Below are positions 17,523-26,129 of a stretch of 64,000 bases of DNA, one piece after another; positions within the stretch are counted from its first letter, which is position 1; the number at the start of each line of letters is the position of its first letter. The notes beneath the pieces are model-generated. The model was not told the DNA's origin. It did no database searches and saw only the letters and a program-made list of their open reading frames with translations. The position numbers were made by a program, and so were the translations under genes. The DNA is from Candidatus Aenigmatarchaeota archaeon. GTDB lineage: Archaea > Aenigmatarchaeota > Aenigmatarchaeia > QMZP01 > JAFGSV01. The stretch lies in assembly GCA_016931255.1 (NCBI GenBank), contig JAFGFG010000009.1, forward strand, positions 259,076 to 323,075. Reading direction: 5' to 3'.

Positions 17523-18164
17523 ATGTTCAGCATAGCCGACAGGCAGAAGATAACATCTCAGCTTTCCGTTACGTCGAATGCCAACCTGATTTATGTTTCT
17601 GAGACTTTCAAGGACTATGTTAATTCCAGTTTCCGCGGGGAGGACTTGGCTAATCCAGACTATGCTATGTTCTCAAGGGATGGCGAGCCGATGAGCTTCG
17701 TGGTCAGTGACGCATGCGTTTACGGCGTTAGTGGCAGGCTCTTCAAAACATCTCCAGACAGATACCATGTAAGATGGGTGCAGAATCCTGACGGGTTCAG
17801 GCGTGGTGAAAATGGCTGGGAAGCGCTTATCGGAGAAGAAAGTCTTGTCATTGACGCATACATTCCAAAAGCGGGCTATGTTGAATTTACGAATGACGGC
17901 CTTTATAGAGAGCTTACAGGCATCCCGTTCTCCACAGTCCAGGACAGGCTGAAAGCACTCGAATCATGGACAACACGGGGCTTCGACAGGGAAATAGTAG
18001 ATAAGATGGTTTCATACTTCATGGCAGGCGACAACTATCCTGAGGCCATGTGCGTGGGAAAATGGTCAGGCGCGAGGAAAGACAGCGGCCCCTATGAAAT
18101 AGACGTCAATCTGAATCCTGGGTTCGCAGGCCAGCATATGGGCGCCCTCATTCAGAAACTGTGA
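17523..18164 (+). CDS. hypothetical protein, unrecognised
   Basis: I do not recognise this 213-residue soluble protein. It has no signal peptide or membrane segment, is mixed alpha/beta in appearance and contains a motif-like HVRWVQNPDGFRRGENGWE and a Gly/Asn-rich C terminus (NLNPGFAGQHMG). It is monocistronic. In its 178-base upstream gap, AAATCATG (17414) and CATGATTT (17491) form a widely spaced inverted repeat around a GC-rich stretch, which could be a regulatory site. It converges on the basic-protein gene with a three-base gap. Confidence 0.7.
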   Translation: MFSIADRQKITSQLSVTSNANLIYVSETFKDYVNSSFRGEDLANPDYAMFSRDGEPMSFVVSDACVYGVSGRLFKTSPDRYHVRWVQNPDGFRRGENGWEALIGEESLVIDAYIPKAGYVEFTNDGLYRELTGIPFSTVQDRLKALESWTTRGFDREIVDKMVSYFMAGDNYPEAMCVGKWSGARKDSGPYEIDVNLNPGFAGQHMGALIQKL

Positions 18165-18167
18165 TTT

Positions 18168-18500
18168 TTACAGTCTTGCGGCTCTCTTCTCAGCTGTCTT
18201 CTTTTTCGACTTCCTGACTTCTGATTTCTTGGGCTTCTTAGTTACGAGCGGATTCTTTGAAGTCCTCTTCATTTTTGTTGCTTTTTTTGCAAGTGTTCTT
18301 TGCTTCAGCCTTGGCATGCTTTTTACATGAGCTTTTATTTTCACTTTTTTGCCGCCGACAGTTTTCATGTACTCATTCACCTTGTGGAATTTCCTCTTGG
18401 GCTTCTTGGCAGAAGACTTCCGTATCTTTCTCACAACCGACCTTTTCAGGTTCCTTCTTCCGGATTTTTTTGCAGCTTTCGTGCTTTTCCTTCCAAGCAT
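18168..18500 (-). CDS. small highly basic protein, possibly nucleic-acid binding
   Basis: The 110-residue product from the ATG at 18500 is about 40 percent Lys plus Arg and contains repeated AKK and KKP tracts like histone H1 tails, around a more ordered centre (KVNEYMKTVGGKKVKIKAHVKSM). A role in nucleic-acid binding is inferred from composition only. The track extends the ORF to 18704, but that would cover the tRNA-Leu gene, so the longer start is rejected. Confidence 0.65.
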   Translation of the reverse strand: MLGRKSTKAAKKSGRRNLKRSVVRKIRKSSAKKPKRKFHKVNEYMKTVGGKKVKIKAHVKSMPRLKQRTLAKKATKMKRTSKNPLVTKKPKKSEVRKSKKKTAEKRAARL

Positions 18501-18555
18501 TAACAGCTTTTGGTTTTGTTTTTTAAAAATGCGGTGTAAAATAATTAGATACCAG

Positions 18556-18703
18556 GCGGGGGTACCCGAGCGGTCTAAGGGGCTAGGTTCAGGGCCTAGT
18601 GGCTTAGTGCCTTCGCAGGTTCGAATGCACCTTTTGCACATGTAAACGTGCAAAACGCGCCCGAAAATAAGCTGGCGCAGTGCCGAATATCCTGCCCTCC
18701 GCA
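18556..18703 (+). tRNA. tRNA-Leu(CAG), interrupted by a 64-base intron in the T loop
   Basis: Exon 1 gives acceptor GCGGGGG, a D arm, anticodon stem-loop CTAGG-TTCAGGG-CCTAG (anticodon CAG, 18590-18592), a long variable arm GGC-TTAGT-GCC typical of tRNA-Leu, and T-stem GCAGG with loop TTCGAA. The matching T-stem CCTGC and acceptor CCTCCGC plus A73 appear only at 18691-18703. Removing 64 bases restores GCAGG-TTCGAAT-CCTGC and a full acceptor stem with one G-U pair. The mature tRNA is 84 bases. A T-rich run (CCTTTTTAG) follows as a probable terminator. Confidence 0.9.
18626..18689 (+). other. archaeal tRNA intron at position 59/60, with BHB motif
   Basis: The splice region folds as helix-bulge-helix-bulge-helix: outer T-stem GCAGG/CCTGC; central four-pair helix TTCG (18620-18623) with CGAA (18684-18687); three-base bulges AAT (18624-18626) and TAT (18688-18690); inner helix GCAC (18627-18630) with GTGC (18680-18683). 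Cutting each bulge after its second base gives the listed borders; a shift by one base yields the same product. Inside the intron, TTTTGCAC/GTGCAAAA and GCGCC/GGCGC make two more stems. Confidence 0.85.
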
Positions 18704-18739
18704 TTGAACCTTTTTAGAAAAAATGTTCACGAAAAAACG

Positions 18740-18754
18740 AACGATTTCATCGTT
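18740..18754 (-). terminator. terminator of the ABC-permease operon
   Basis: On the minus strand AACGAT-GAA-ATCGTT forms a six-pair stem with a three-base loop, followed by CGTTTTTTCG. It lies about 40 bases after the stop of the last gene of the operon (18794). A smaller stem CTGTC/GACAG lies between them. Confidence 0.55.
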
Positions 18755-18793
18755 TTCCGGGAGCGCTTTTCCCTGTCTCGGACAGAAAGGGGT

Positions 18794-19894
18794 TCACTCG
18801 TAGCGTATGGCTTCTATTGGATGGAGCTTTGCCGCCTGCCTTGCGGGTACATATCCTGACACAGCGCCTATGAAAACTGCAAATAATATTCCCTGCGCTA
18901 TCAGCCTTGGTGTTATCAGCGCCATCGGCTGTAAGAGTATGGAATTGATGAACTCTACAGCGCAATAGCTTATCAGTATTCCTGCTATGGCACCGGATAC
19001 GCTTATGGTTATCGACTCAAAGAGCACGGACATCAGTATATACCTGCTGGTGGCCCCGAGCGCTTTCATTGTACCTATCTGGCGTTTTCTCTCCCTCACG
19101 GAGATTATCATTACGTTCATTATCACAATACCGGACACGAGGGCTGCTATGCTTCCGAGGGCGAATGTCATCATGTTGAGCTGGTCGAGCGTTTCATTCG
19201 CAGTGTTCGCAAGGCTTTTGTCTGTCGCTGCTGAAAGTTCATCGAACTCGTCGTTTATGGCCTGCTCGATTATATCCGCGTCCGCAGCTGATGACGGCTT
19301 TATCATCATTATCGAGATTATGTCTTCTTTGCCTTCCAGTTCCTGAAGGACTTCGATGTCCATGTGTATGCCGTTGTCTATATCGCTGTCCCCGGACTCC
19401 TCAAGTATGCCGACAATCTCGAATTCCCTTTTATTGAATTCTATGGTGTCTCCCGGTGTATAGTCGTTGTTTTCAGCATAGTCGTGGCCTATCACTATCT
19501 CATCCGCACCTGGATTCAGTTCCCTTCCCTGGTCAATATCTATGTTCACTGCAAAGATTTCTTCCCCGTTTGGATTGATGCCTGTTATGCTTTCACCGCT
19601 TATGGTCGCGAAAAGCAGAGGACTGACTAATTCAACTCCTGCCAGGCCTTCGATGTCATCCACGAGCGCATAGTCTATCTCGCTTCTCATGAAAGCGTAC
19701 TGGGCTATGTCGGCTTCTCTTACTGTTACAAGCCCTGAGGTTATCGACAGCTGGTCGTTGACGTAATATGTTATGCCCTCGGAGAAGGATGAAATGCTTG
19801 TCACCAGCATAATTCCTATCATGACACCGAGTGCAGTAAGGAGTGTCCTGACCTTGTGCCTTTCCAATTCCCTGAAAATCATCTCCCACATCAT
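18794..19894 (-). CDS. MacB/FtsX-type ABC transporter permease 2
   Basis: Permease of the MacB/LolE-like family. One N-terminal helix follows MMWEMIFRELERHKVRTLLTALGVMIGIMLV; a ~220-residue extracytoplasmic domain comes next; then three C-terminal helices with the FtsX signature VRERKRQIGTMKALGATSRYI and the end YVPARQAAKLHPIEAIRYE. It is distal in an operon with a second permease (one base apart), an ATPase, a secreted CARDB-like protein and a regulator. Such units export peptides, lipids or drugs, or do mechanical work at the envelope; the substrate cannot be read here. Confidence 0.9.
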   Translation of the reverse strand: MMWEMIFRELERHKVRTLLTALGVMIGIMLVTSISSFSEGITYYVNDQLSITSGLVTVREADIAQYAFMRSEIDYALVDDIEGLAGVELVSPLLFATISGESITGINPNGEEIFAVNIDIDQGRELNPGADEIVIGHDYAENNDYTPGDTIEFNKREFEIVGILEESGDSDIDNGIHMDIEVLQELEGKEDIISIMMIKPSSAADADIIEQAINDEFDELSAATDKSLANTANETLDQLNMMTFALGSIAALVSGIVIMNVMIISVRERKRQIGTMKALGATSRYILMSVLFESITISVSGAIAGILISYCAVEFINSILLQPMALITPRLIAQGILFAVFIGAVSGYVPARQAAKLHPIEAIRYE

Positions 19895-19895
19895 G

Positions 19896-21023
19896 TCAAT
19901 TGCCTCTTATTGCCTTTATCGGGTCTGTCCTGACGGCTATGCGTGCGGGGTAAAGGCTTGCGAGCATTGTAAGTATGACACCGTACATCACAGCGCCTAT
20001 TGCCAGTTCCGGTGTTATGAGAGCGAGGCTGGCTCCTCCCAGCAGGACGTTGTTTATCATGTCAACAAAGAAGAATGATACCACCAGTGCCAACAGGCTG
20101 CTGGCAAGAGAAATGACCAAACCCTCTTCAAGAATCTGTATGAGTATTGTTCTCCCGTAAGCTCCTGTGGCCTTCATTATGCCTATCTGCTGCCTTCTTT
20201 CCACTACAGATGTGTACATGGTTATTATTATCCCTATTGCAGCTACCAGCGATGTGATGAAGCCGATGCCGAATGTCATGATGTTCAGCGTTCCTGTCAT
20301 CTCTTCCATCATCGAGAGCGCATCCTCCATCGTCATGGCGTCCAGGTCTTCATGCTCGTCCTCTATCATACTCTTTATGCTGTCGACCATCGATATGTCA
20401 ACCGGCTCCAGCATTATCTGTGTTGCACCCCTGTCTGCTTCGTATATCTCGTTGGCATATTCATAAGGCACCAGTACCACGAGATCATAGCTTCCCGACT
20501 CCCCTTCGAAAATGCCGACTACTTCCACTTCCTTCTTGTTAAGCAGTATGGTATCACCGACTGTTACGTCAAATGAGTTCGCGACGATTTTCCCGAGTAC
20601 AGCTCCTTTCTCGTCGTTGTCAGGCCACATGCCTTCTTCGAATTCCAGACCTTCTACGCCGAACATGTCCATATCGTCAATGTCAATACCATCAACCTCG
20701 AACATTCCTCCGATTTGCCTTGATATGACAGGGACAGCCCTTTTGATTCCGGGTATCTTACTTATCTCGGCTACCTCCTCTGCTGATATATCCTCGATTG
20801 ACTGACTGCCCGGAGGACCTGACATATCGCTCATGTCAAAATGCTTCATGACGAATATGGTGTCAGCTCCTATGGAACCAGTCGTAGAAGTGACGAGTTC
20901 GTTCAGTCCTGTGGATATCGAACCCAGCGATACTATCGCGGTTATGGCTATGAATATACCCATGGCTGTAAGGATAGTTCTGGTCCTGTGGCTTGCAAGT
21001 TCCCTAACGGCTATGTCAAACAT
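19896..21023 (-). CDS. MacB/FtsX-type ABC transporter permease 1
   Basis: Paralogue of the adjacent permease with the same plan: MFDIAVRELASHRTRTILTAMGIFIAIT helix, a large outer domain rich in Asp/Glu and Met, then VERRQQIGIMKATGAYGRTILI and three helices ending LYPARIAVRTDPIKAIRGN. Two unlike permeases suggest a heterodimer driven by the ATPase encoded just upstream. The spacing of five bases to the ATPase and one base to permease 2 supports co-translation. Confidence 0.9.
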   Translation of the reverse strand: MFDIAVRELASHRTRTILTAMGIFIAITAIVSLGSISTGLNELVTSTTGSIGADTIFVMKHFDMSDMSGPPGSQSIEDISAEEVAEISKIPGIKRAVPVISRQIGGMFEVDGIDIDDMDMFGVEGLEFEEGMWPDNDEKGAVLGKIVANSFDVTVGDTILLNKKEVEVVGIFEGESGSYDLVVLVPYEYANEIYEADRGATQIMLEPVDISMVDSIKSMIEDEHEDLDAMTMEDALSMMEEMTGTLNIMTFGIGFITSLVAAIGIIITMYTSVVERRQQIGIMKATGAYGRTILIQILEEGLVISLASSLLALVVSFFFVDMINNVLLGGASLALITPELAIGAVMYGVILTMLASLYPARIAVRTDPIKAIRGN

Positions 21024-21028
21024 AAATA

Positions 21029-21709
21029 TTATCTGACGGGCTTCCCATCGAGCATTTCAATCTGTCTCGGCGCCCTTTTGGACAGCTTCTTGTCGTGCGT
21101 AACTATTATGACAGTCTTTCCTGTGTTCTTGTGAAGTTCCTCTATAAGGTCCATTATCTCTATTCCTGTTTTCGAATCCAGGTTTCCCGTGGGCTCGTCC
21201 GCCATTATTATGTCAGGGTCGTTGACAAGAGACCTCGCGATTGCCACCCGCTGCTGTTCGCCTCCGGACATCTCGCTGGGCTTATGGTGCATTCTTTCGC
21301 TGAGACCCACCTTGTTAAGAAGTTCGATAGCTCTTTTCTGGGCTTCCCCTTTTCCTATGCCGTTGAATCGCATGGGCAGGGAGACATTTTCTATGGCAGT
21401 CAGTCCGGGGATAAGATTATATGTCTGGAACACGAAGCCTATTCGTTCCCTTCTCACATGCGCAAGTTCATCGTCCTCCATTTCCGAGACGTCTTCACCC
21501 TCGAGTATGAGCTTTCCGCTTGTCGGCGTGTCAAGGCATCCCATTATGTGCATCAGTGTTGATTTGCCGGAGCCTGACGGGCCTATAATGGCCGCATATT
21601 CACCTTTCGCTATAGTCAGGTTGACATTTCTGAGAGCGTGTGTCTCGACACCCTTCATGCAGTACACCTTGGAGACATCCCTGAGATCGAATATGTTCTC
21701 TTTTTTCAT
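21029..21709 (-). CDS. LolD/MacB-type ABC transporter ATPase
   Basis: ATP-binding subunit for the two permeases downstream. The 226-residue product has Walker A GPSGSGKST (residues 42-50), Q-loop FQTYNL, signature MSGGEQQR, Walker B DIIMADEPTGNLD and the switch His in VTHDKK, the full set for the MacB/LolD clade. The gene lies 29 bases from the secreted partner gene, inside the same minus-strand operon. Confidence 0.95.
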   Translation of the reverse strand: MKKENIFDLRDVSKVYCMKGVETHALRNVNLTIAKGEYAAIIGPSGSGKSTLMHIMGCLDTPTSGKLILEGEDVSEMEDDELAHVRRERIGFVFQTYNLIPGLTAIENVSLPMRFNGIGKGEAQKRAIELLNKVGLSERMHHKPSEMSGGEQQRVAIARSLVNDPDIIMADEPTGNLDSKTGIEIMDLIEELHKNTGKTVIIVTHDKKLSKRAPRQIEMLDGKPVR

Positions 21710-21738
21710 AATATACCTTCCCTGAGGAGAGAAGCTGA

Positions 21739-22905
21739 TTACTTCTTTCTCTTCAGCTTCTTCCTCAGTCTCCAGATGTAGAATCCTTCTACTACAACCA
21801 GTAGCAGGAGTACCCCTACATAACCGGAGTAGTCGGTACCGCTTCCATCGCTGGATGTTGCTGATTCCTTCACGGTGACAGTTGTCTCTTTCTCAAAAAC
21901 CTCGTTGCTTTCATCAAGATATGAGATTTTTACTGTGGCTTCGCCGTATCTGAATCCTGCGAATCTGAGGGTTTTTTGCCTGGTTGGTTTCAGTTCGCTT
22001 GCAACTGAGGAATCCTTGACTTCACCGTCCTGTATGAATTCTATCTTCAGTGCCTTCGCGCTTCCGGTTCCTATGTTTTCTATGTCAACTTTGAAGTCCC
22101 CGTTCTCGACCTTGGCACTCAGTATCTCTAACACGGGTATTCCCTTTACAGGTATTCCTATGTCTCTGGTTACCGTGCTCTCAGTGCCGCTCTCGTCGTT
22201 GTATACAATTGTAAGAGTTGATGTGTAACTCTTGTATTCAGCACTGTTGTCGATGTCGAGTCTGAACGTCGCGACGCCCTCTTCCCCTGATTTCAGTGTC
22301 TCCATGTAGAAGCTTCCGCCTGAAAGTATGGGGACGATAAGGTTCTCATCAGTTTCCGGATCTGCGTCTGCCTCAAGATTAAACTCAAGCTGTGATGCAT
22401 CACCGGAACCTACGTTCTTCAGAGTAATCTCCACTTCAACTTCATGACCGGGTTCTATTATAGCAGGGGCTGTCTTTATTTCCTCTATCACGATTTTCGG
22501 GGTTCCCTGAACTGTAACTGATACGCTTTTTGTGGTTGATCCTGTGCTTCCAGGACGTGTTATCCTGAAGTCCAGGTCATAATCCGCTGACACAGCCGTG
22601 TCAGAAACCCTGAGCCTGTATGACTGCGTCCTTGTGCTTAACGGGCCGAGGTTCGTGAATGTTGTTGCAACCTTTTCACCGGAAAGCAGTGTGAAAGGAC
22701 TGTCAGGCAGTATCTCAAGTGTAAAAGTATCTGATGTTGTCCCGCTGTTGTATACAGACACCTCAATATCCACTATTTTACCGGGTTCTACAGGATAAGG
22801 CGTCTGGGTGCTCAGGGAAAGTGTTATACCCAATGCTGACGCATAAGACATCTGCAGGGCTGAGAATACGACAATTGCCGCTATGATTGCCATTAATTTG
22901 TTCAT
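21739..22905 (-). CDS. secreted CARDB/NEW3-like repeat protein with C-terminal anchor
   Basis: A signal peptide (LMAIIAAIVVFSALQMSYASA) leads into three Ig-like domains of about 100 residues. Each has the CARDB/NPCBM-associated NEW3 pattern: VEPGKIVDIEVSVYNSGTTSDTF, IEPGHEVEVEITLKNVGSGDAS and FKVDIENIGTGSAKALKIEF. After a Ser/Gly linker, one helix (YSGYVGVLLLLVVVEGFYIW) and a Lys-rich tail anchor it to the membrane. It sits between the regulator and ABC genes, an arrangement also seen in other archaea, so it is probably the outer partner of the transporter. Confidence 0.82.
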   Translation of the reverse strand: MNKLMAIIAAIVVFSALQMSYASALGITLSLSTQTPYPVEPGKIVDIEVSVYNSGTTSDTFTLEILPDSPFTLLSGEKVATTFTNLGPLSTRTQSYRLRVSDTAVSADYDLDFRITRPGSTGSTTKSVSVTVQGTPKIVIEEIKTAPAIIEPGHEVEVEITLKNVGSGDASQLEFNLEADADPETDENLIVPILSGGSFYMETLKSGEEGVATFRLDIDNSAEYKSYTSTLTIVYNDESGTESTVTRDIGIPVKGIPVLEILSAKVENGDFKVDIENIGTGSAKALKIEFIQDGEVKDSSVASELKPTRQKTLRFAGFRYGEATVKISYLDESNEVFEKETTVTVKESATSSDGSGTDYSGYVGVLLLLVVVEGFYIWRLRKKLKRKK

Positions 22906-22932
22906 TTTACTACCTCCATATTCAAAATATCA

Positions 22933-23421
22933 TTACTTCTTTTTATTGTTCACTGAATGTATCTCCTTCATCATCTCTGCGAACTTGCCCATCATGGCTT
23001 CCATCTTTTTAACCATAATATAATGGTTCTCCAGTATCCTGCGTTCATCAGCAGGTCCGTTCTCCTTTTTGTACCTTTCAATCAGGAGGGGAAGCTTGTC
23101 CTTCATTACGAGCACGTTTCCCATCACAGACTTCATGCTCTGGTGTATTATCTGCGTCATGTCCTTCTCCATAAAGAAGTAGACTTTCCTTGACCCGGGC
23201 TTCTTTATTCTCTTTATCATAGGAGAGCCTGACATTATCTTCATGGATGTGCTCACCGCGGACAGGCTGTATCCTGTCCTTTCCGAAAGCTCCTCCAGTG
23301 AAATCTCCACAGGTTCTATAAAGAGTATCCCGATGATATGTGAAGTCAGGTCGTCCAGACCCTTGGACTTGTTTAGCTTCTTTACAAGCTCTATGAATTC
23401 TTTTTTCGCGTTTTCGGGCAT
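22933..23421 (-). CDS. MarR/GbsR-type winged-helix transcription regulator
   Basis: DNA-binding regulator of 162 residues. The N-terminal region GLDDLTSHIIGILFIEPVEISLEELSERTGYSLSAVSTSMKIM has the GbsR-like wHTH pattern, followed by the wing (KPGSRKVYFFMEKDM) and a long helical C-terminal part with Met-rich KMEAMMGKFAEMMKE. It heads the ABC-transporter operon and is likely autoregulatory. The 165-base gap to rps13, which is transcribed the other way, should hold both promoters. Confidence 0.82.
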   Translation of the reverse strand: MPENAKKEFIELVKKLNKSKGLDDLTSHIIGILFIEPVEISLEELSERTGYSLSAVSTSMKIMSGSPMIKRIKKPGSRKVYFFMEKDMTQIIHQSMKSVMGNVLVMKDKLPLLIERYKKENGPADERRILENHYIMVKKMEAMMGKFAEMMKEIHSVNNKKK

Positions 23422-23586
23422 CTAATCACCAACTTTCATTAATTTCAGAAAATTTATTATAATGTGAATTTTATGAAAGCTAATATATAAACGTTGCTGC
23501 TGACGAAGGCGAAAAGCGTTTAAAAGTATCCCGCTATATTTATAAGTCATAATGGTTATTAACAGTAGAATTGGTAAAGTGATACA

Positions 23587-24153
23587 ATGTCAAAAGACAA
23601 ATCCAAAGACGGGGAATCAGGGGAAAAGATTAGCCAGTCCAATGAGCAGCCCAAAGGCCATCCCAAGGAATCCCCTGTCAAGAGGACAAGGATAGTTCGT
23701 CTCGGCGGAAAGGATCTTGACGGAGACATGAAGGTCAGCAGGGCCATGTCAGAAGTCCGCGGGGTCAGTTACACCCTTGCTAATGCTGTTTCAAAGGTCT
23801 CCGGTCTCGGCGACAAGAATGTCATAGACCTCACAGAGGCTGAGATAAAGAAGATAGAGGACATAATGTCAAACCCCGGAAACTACGGCATACCGGAATG
23901 GATATTCAACAGAAGGTCAGACCCTGAGACAGGCGAGAGCAGGCACAACATCTCAGCGCAGCTTGAGCTCAGGCACAAGATGGACATAAACGAGCTCAAG
24001 AAGAGGAAGAACTACAAAGGTGTCAGGCACATACAGAAACTTCCCGTGAGGGGACAAAGGACAAGGAGCTCGTTCAGGAAGTCCGGCAAGGCAGTTGGTG
24101 TCAGCAGGACCAAAAACAAGGCTCCGGCAGGAAAGTCCTCGGGTAAGAAGTGA
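23587..24153 (+). CDS. rps13: ribosomal protein uS13
   Basis: Small-subunit head protein contacting tRNA and 23S rRNA. After a polar N-terminal extension of about 30 residues (KDKSKDGESGEKISQSNEQ), the conserved core begins RTRIVRLGGKDLDGDMKV and includes VRGVSYTLANAVSKVSGLGD, YKGVRHIQKLPVRGQRTRSS and a Lys-rich tail. ATTTATAAG about 50 bases upstream is a good TATA candidate, and GTGATACA precedes the ATG. It starts the second ribosomal block. Confidence 0.96.
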   Translation: MSKDKSKDGESGEKISQSNEQPKGHPKESPVKRTRIVRLGGKDLDGDMKVSRAMSEVRGVSYTLANAVSKVSGLGDKNVIDLTEAEIKKIEDIMSNPGNYGIPEWIFNRRSDPETGESRHNISAQLELRHKMDINELKKRKNYKGVRHIQKLPVRGQRTRSSFRKSGKAVGVSRTKNKAPAGKSSGKK

Positions 24154-24158
24154 TTATT

Positions 24159-24641
24159 ATGAGAAGATTAAGCAAGAGATTCAAAAAGCCAAGGATGTCA
24201 TGGAACTCTGATGAGATAAAGGAACGAAGGAATACCATGAACAGCTATGGTCTGAGGAGAAGGAAGGAACTGCTCATAGCACAGGAGATTCTGAGGAACT
24301 ACAGGAGAAGGGCAAGGAATCTCATAGCTGAAAAGGATGAAAGCAAGGTCAGGGCTCTTATTGACAAGCTCGTCAAGCTAGGCCTTCTGAAAGAGGGAAG
24401 CGGACTTGATGATGTTCTTGCACTTTCAATAGAGAATGTTCTTGACAGGAGGCTTCAGACAGTCGTCTGGAAGAAGGGTTACACAAAGACAGCTCTCCAC
24501 TCAAGGCAGTTCATAACCCACGGTCATGTTTCAATTGACGGGAAGAGGGCTAAATCCCCTGCTTACATAGTTCCTGTTGATGAAGAGAACAAGATTTCAG
24601 TCAACGAGATAATTCTGAAGAAGGGTGAGATGAATGGCTAA
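24159..24641 (+). CDS. rps4: ribosomal protein uS4
   Basis: 16S assembly protein. The 160-residue product has the archaeal start [41 protein letters not shown], and the S4 RNA-binding domain [35 protein letters not shown]. The tracked GTG at 24150 lies in AAGTGATTATTATG, which overlaps the rps13 stop; the ATG at 24159 is used. It overlaps rps11 by eight bases. Confidence 0.96.
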   Translation: MRRLSKRFKKPRMSWNSDEIKERRNTMNSYGLRRRKELLIAQEILRNYRRRARNLIAEKDESKVRALIDKLVKLGLLKEGSGLDDVLALSIENVLDRRLQTVVWKKGYTKTALHSRQFITHGHVSIDGKRAKSPAYIVPVDEENKISVNEIILKKGEMNG

Positions 24642-25026
24642 GGAAGACAGGTGGGGCATTGCCCACATATACTCCAGCGAGAACAACACCATAATTCATA
24701 TTACTGACATGAGCGGCTCAGAGACCATTTCAAGGGTTTCAGGCGGCATGGCAACAGACAGGGACAAGGACAAGGGAAAGGCTTTCCCCGCCATGATAGC
24801 TGCAAGAAGAGCTGCTGATGAGGCCCGTGAAAAGGGCATAACAGGAATACACCTGAGGATAAGGGCACCAGGCGGCCACAAGAAGAAGATACCGGGCGAG
24901 GGTGCCCAGCCGGCAATAAGAGGACTTGTCAGGGCAGGACTCAGGATAGGTAAGATACAGGACGCGACCCCGATACCGCACGATACAACAAGAAAGGCCG
25001 GCGGCAGGCGCGGACGCAGGATGTGA
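24634..25026 (+). CDS. rps11: ribosomal protein uS11
   Basis: Platform protein of the small subunit. The 130-residue product shows [64 protein letters not shown] and the basic tail [14 protein letters not shown]. In archaea rpoD (RNA polymerase subunit D) usually follows the S13-S4-S11 trio; here uL3 follows after 68 bases, so the cluster is broken at this point. Confidence 0.97.
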   Translation: MAKEDRWGIAHIYSSENNTIIHITDMSGSETISRVSGGMATDRDKDKGKAFPAMIAARRAADEAREKGITGIHLRIRAPGGHKKKIPGEGAQPAIRGLVRAGLRIGKIQDATPIPHDTTRKAGGRRGRRM

Positions 25027-25094
25027 GGAACCCTTTTGAAAAAAGCGTTCACGGAAAACTCACGGAAAACTCATGAAATTGATGGTGATATAAT

Positions 25095-26075
25095 ATGGCA
25101 AAGGGACACAAACCGGTTGCAGGAAGCAGGGCATTCTGGCCTCGTAAGAGAGCCAAGAAGATATATCCGGTCATCGGCGCAGTGGCTGAGGTCAAGGACA
25201 AGGTCATACCTCTCGCATTCGCAGGCTACAAGGCAGGCATGACGCAGGTCAGCTTCACTGACAACAGGAAGGGATCCGTAACCAATGGCCAGGAGATAGT
25301 CGAGGCTGCAACAATCATAGAATGTCCTCCTCTGGTTGTCGTCGGAATCAAGATGTACATGGAAGACAACAGGAAGCTCGTCAGCGAAGGAACCGTATGG
25401 TCAGAGAACCTTGCCAAGGACCTTGAAAGGAAGCTTGATGTTCCAAAGAAGCCTCACATGAAGAAGGAAATGGTCGGAAAGAAGCTTGACCAGCTCAAGG
25501 AAGTGAGGATTATTGTTAGCACAAAGCCAAGGGAGACAGGCTTTGTCAAGAAGAAGCCTGAGGTATTCGAGATACCGGTATCAGGCGATGTCGAGAAGCA
25601 GTGGGCCTATGCGCTCGAGAAGCTCGGCAAGGAAATACGATTCTCAGATGTTTTCTCAGCAGGAGAGCTTGTTGACACGAAATCCGTTACAAAAGGCAGG
25701 GGATTCTCAGGCGTTGTCAAGAGGTTCGGCGTCAAGATACGAGGAAGGAAGTCGGGCGGAAAGAGAAGGCACATAGGTAACATAGGCTCTGTCGGCCACG
25801 GAAGGGTCCTTCCGGGTGCTGTCGCAATGGCAGGCCAGCTTGGATACCAGACAAGGACCGAGTACAACAAGAAAGTTCTGAAGATAGCTGAGGACGGCTT
25901 CAGGCCGAAGGGTGGTCTGCTCAATTACGGAAACGTGAAGAAGGACTATGCCATCATAGAAGGCTCAGTCCCCGGTCCAAAGAAAAGGCTCATAATGATG
26001 AGGCGCGGAGTCAGGTGGGACGGAACCATACATCCTGTTGAGCTGAGCCACGTTTCTCTAGAAAGCCAGCAGTGA
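25095..26075 (+). CDS. rpl3: ribosomal protein uL3
   Basis: Large-subunit protein near the peptidyl-transferase centre. The 326-residue archaeal form has MAKGHKPVAGSRAFWPRKRAKKIYP, FAGYKAGMTQVSFTDN, KGRGFSGVVKRFGVKIRGRKSGGKRRHIGNIG and PGAVAMAGQLGYQTRTEYNKKVL. GGTGATATAAT precedes the ATG. It would normally be joined directly to rpl4, but two unrelated genes (26130 and 27069) stand between them. Confidence 0.97.
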   Translation: MAKGHKPVAGSRAFWPRKRAKKIYPVIGAVAEVKDKVIPLAFAGYKAGMTQVSFTDNRKGSVTNGQEIVEAATIIECPPLVVVGIKMYMEDNRKLVSEGTVWSENLAKDLERKLDVPKKPHMKKEMVGKKLDQLKEVRIIVSTKPRETGFVKKKPEVFEIPVSGDVEKQWAYALEKLGKEIRFSDVFSAGELVDTKSVTKGRGFSGVVKRFGVKIRGRKSGGKRRHIGNIGSVGHGRVLPGAVAMAGQLGYQTRTEYNKKVLKIAEDGFRPKGGLLNYGNVKKDYAIIEGSVPGPKKRLIMMRRGVRWDGTIHPVELSHVSLESQQ

Positions 26076-26129
26076 ATCATTCTGCTGTATAGAAAACAAT
26101 TTATTTCATGATGTCTTTCTTATAGACTA

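Noticed and set aside
18168-18704. 178-residue ORF on the minus strand extending over the tRNA-Leu region
   Set aside because: The upstream 68 codons cover the tRNA gene and have no sensible composition. The ATG at 18500 gives a coherent basic protein.
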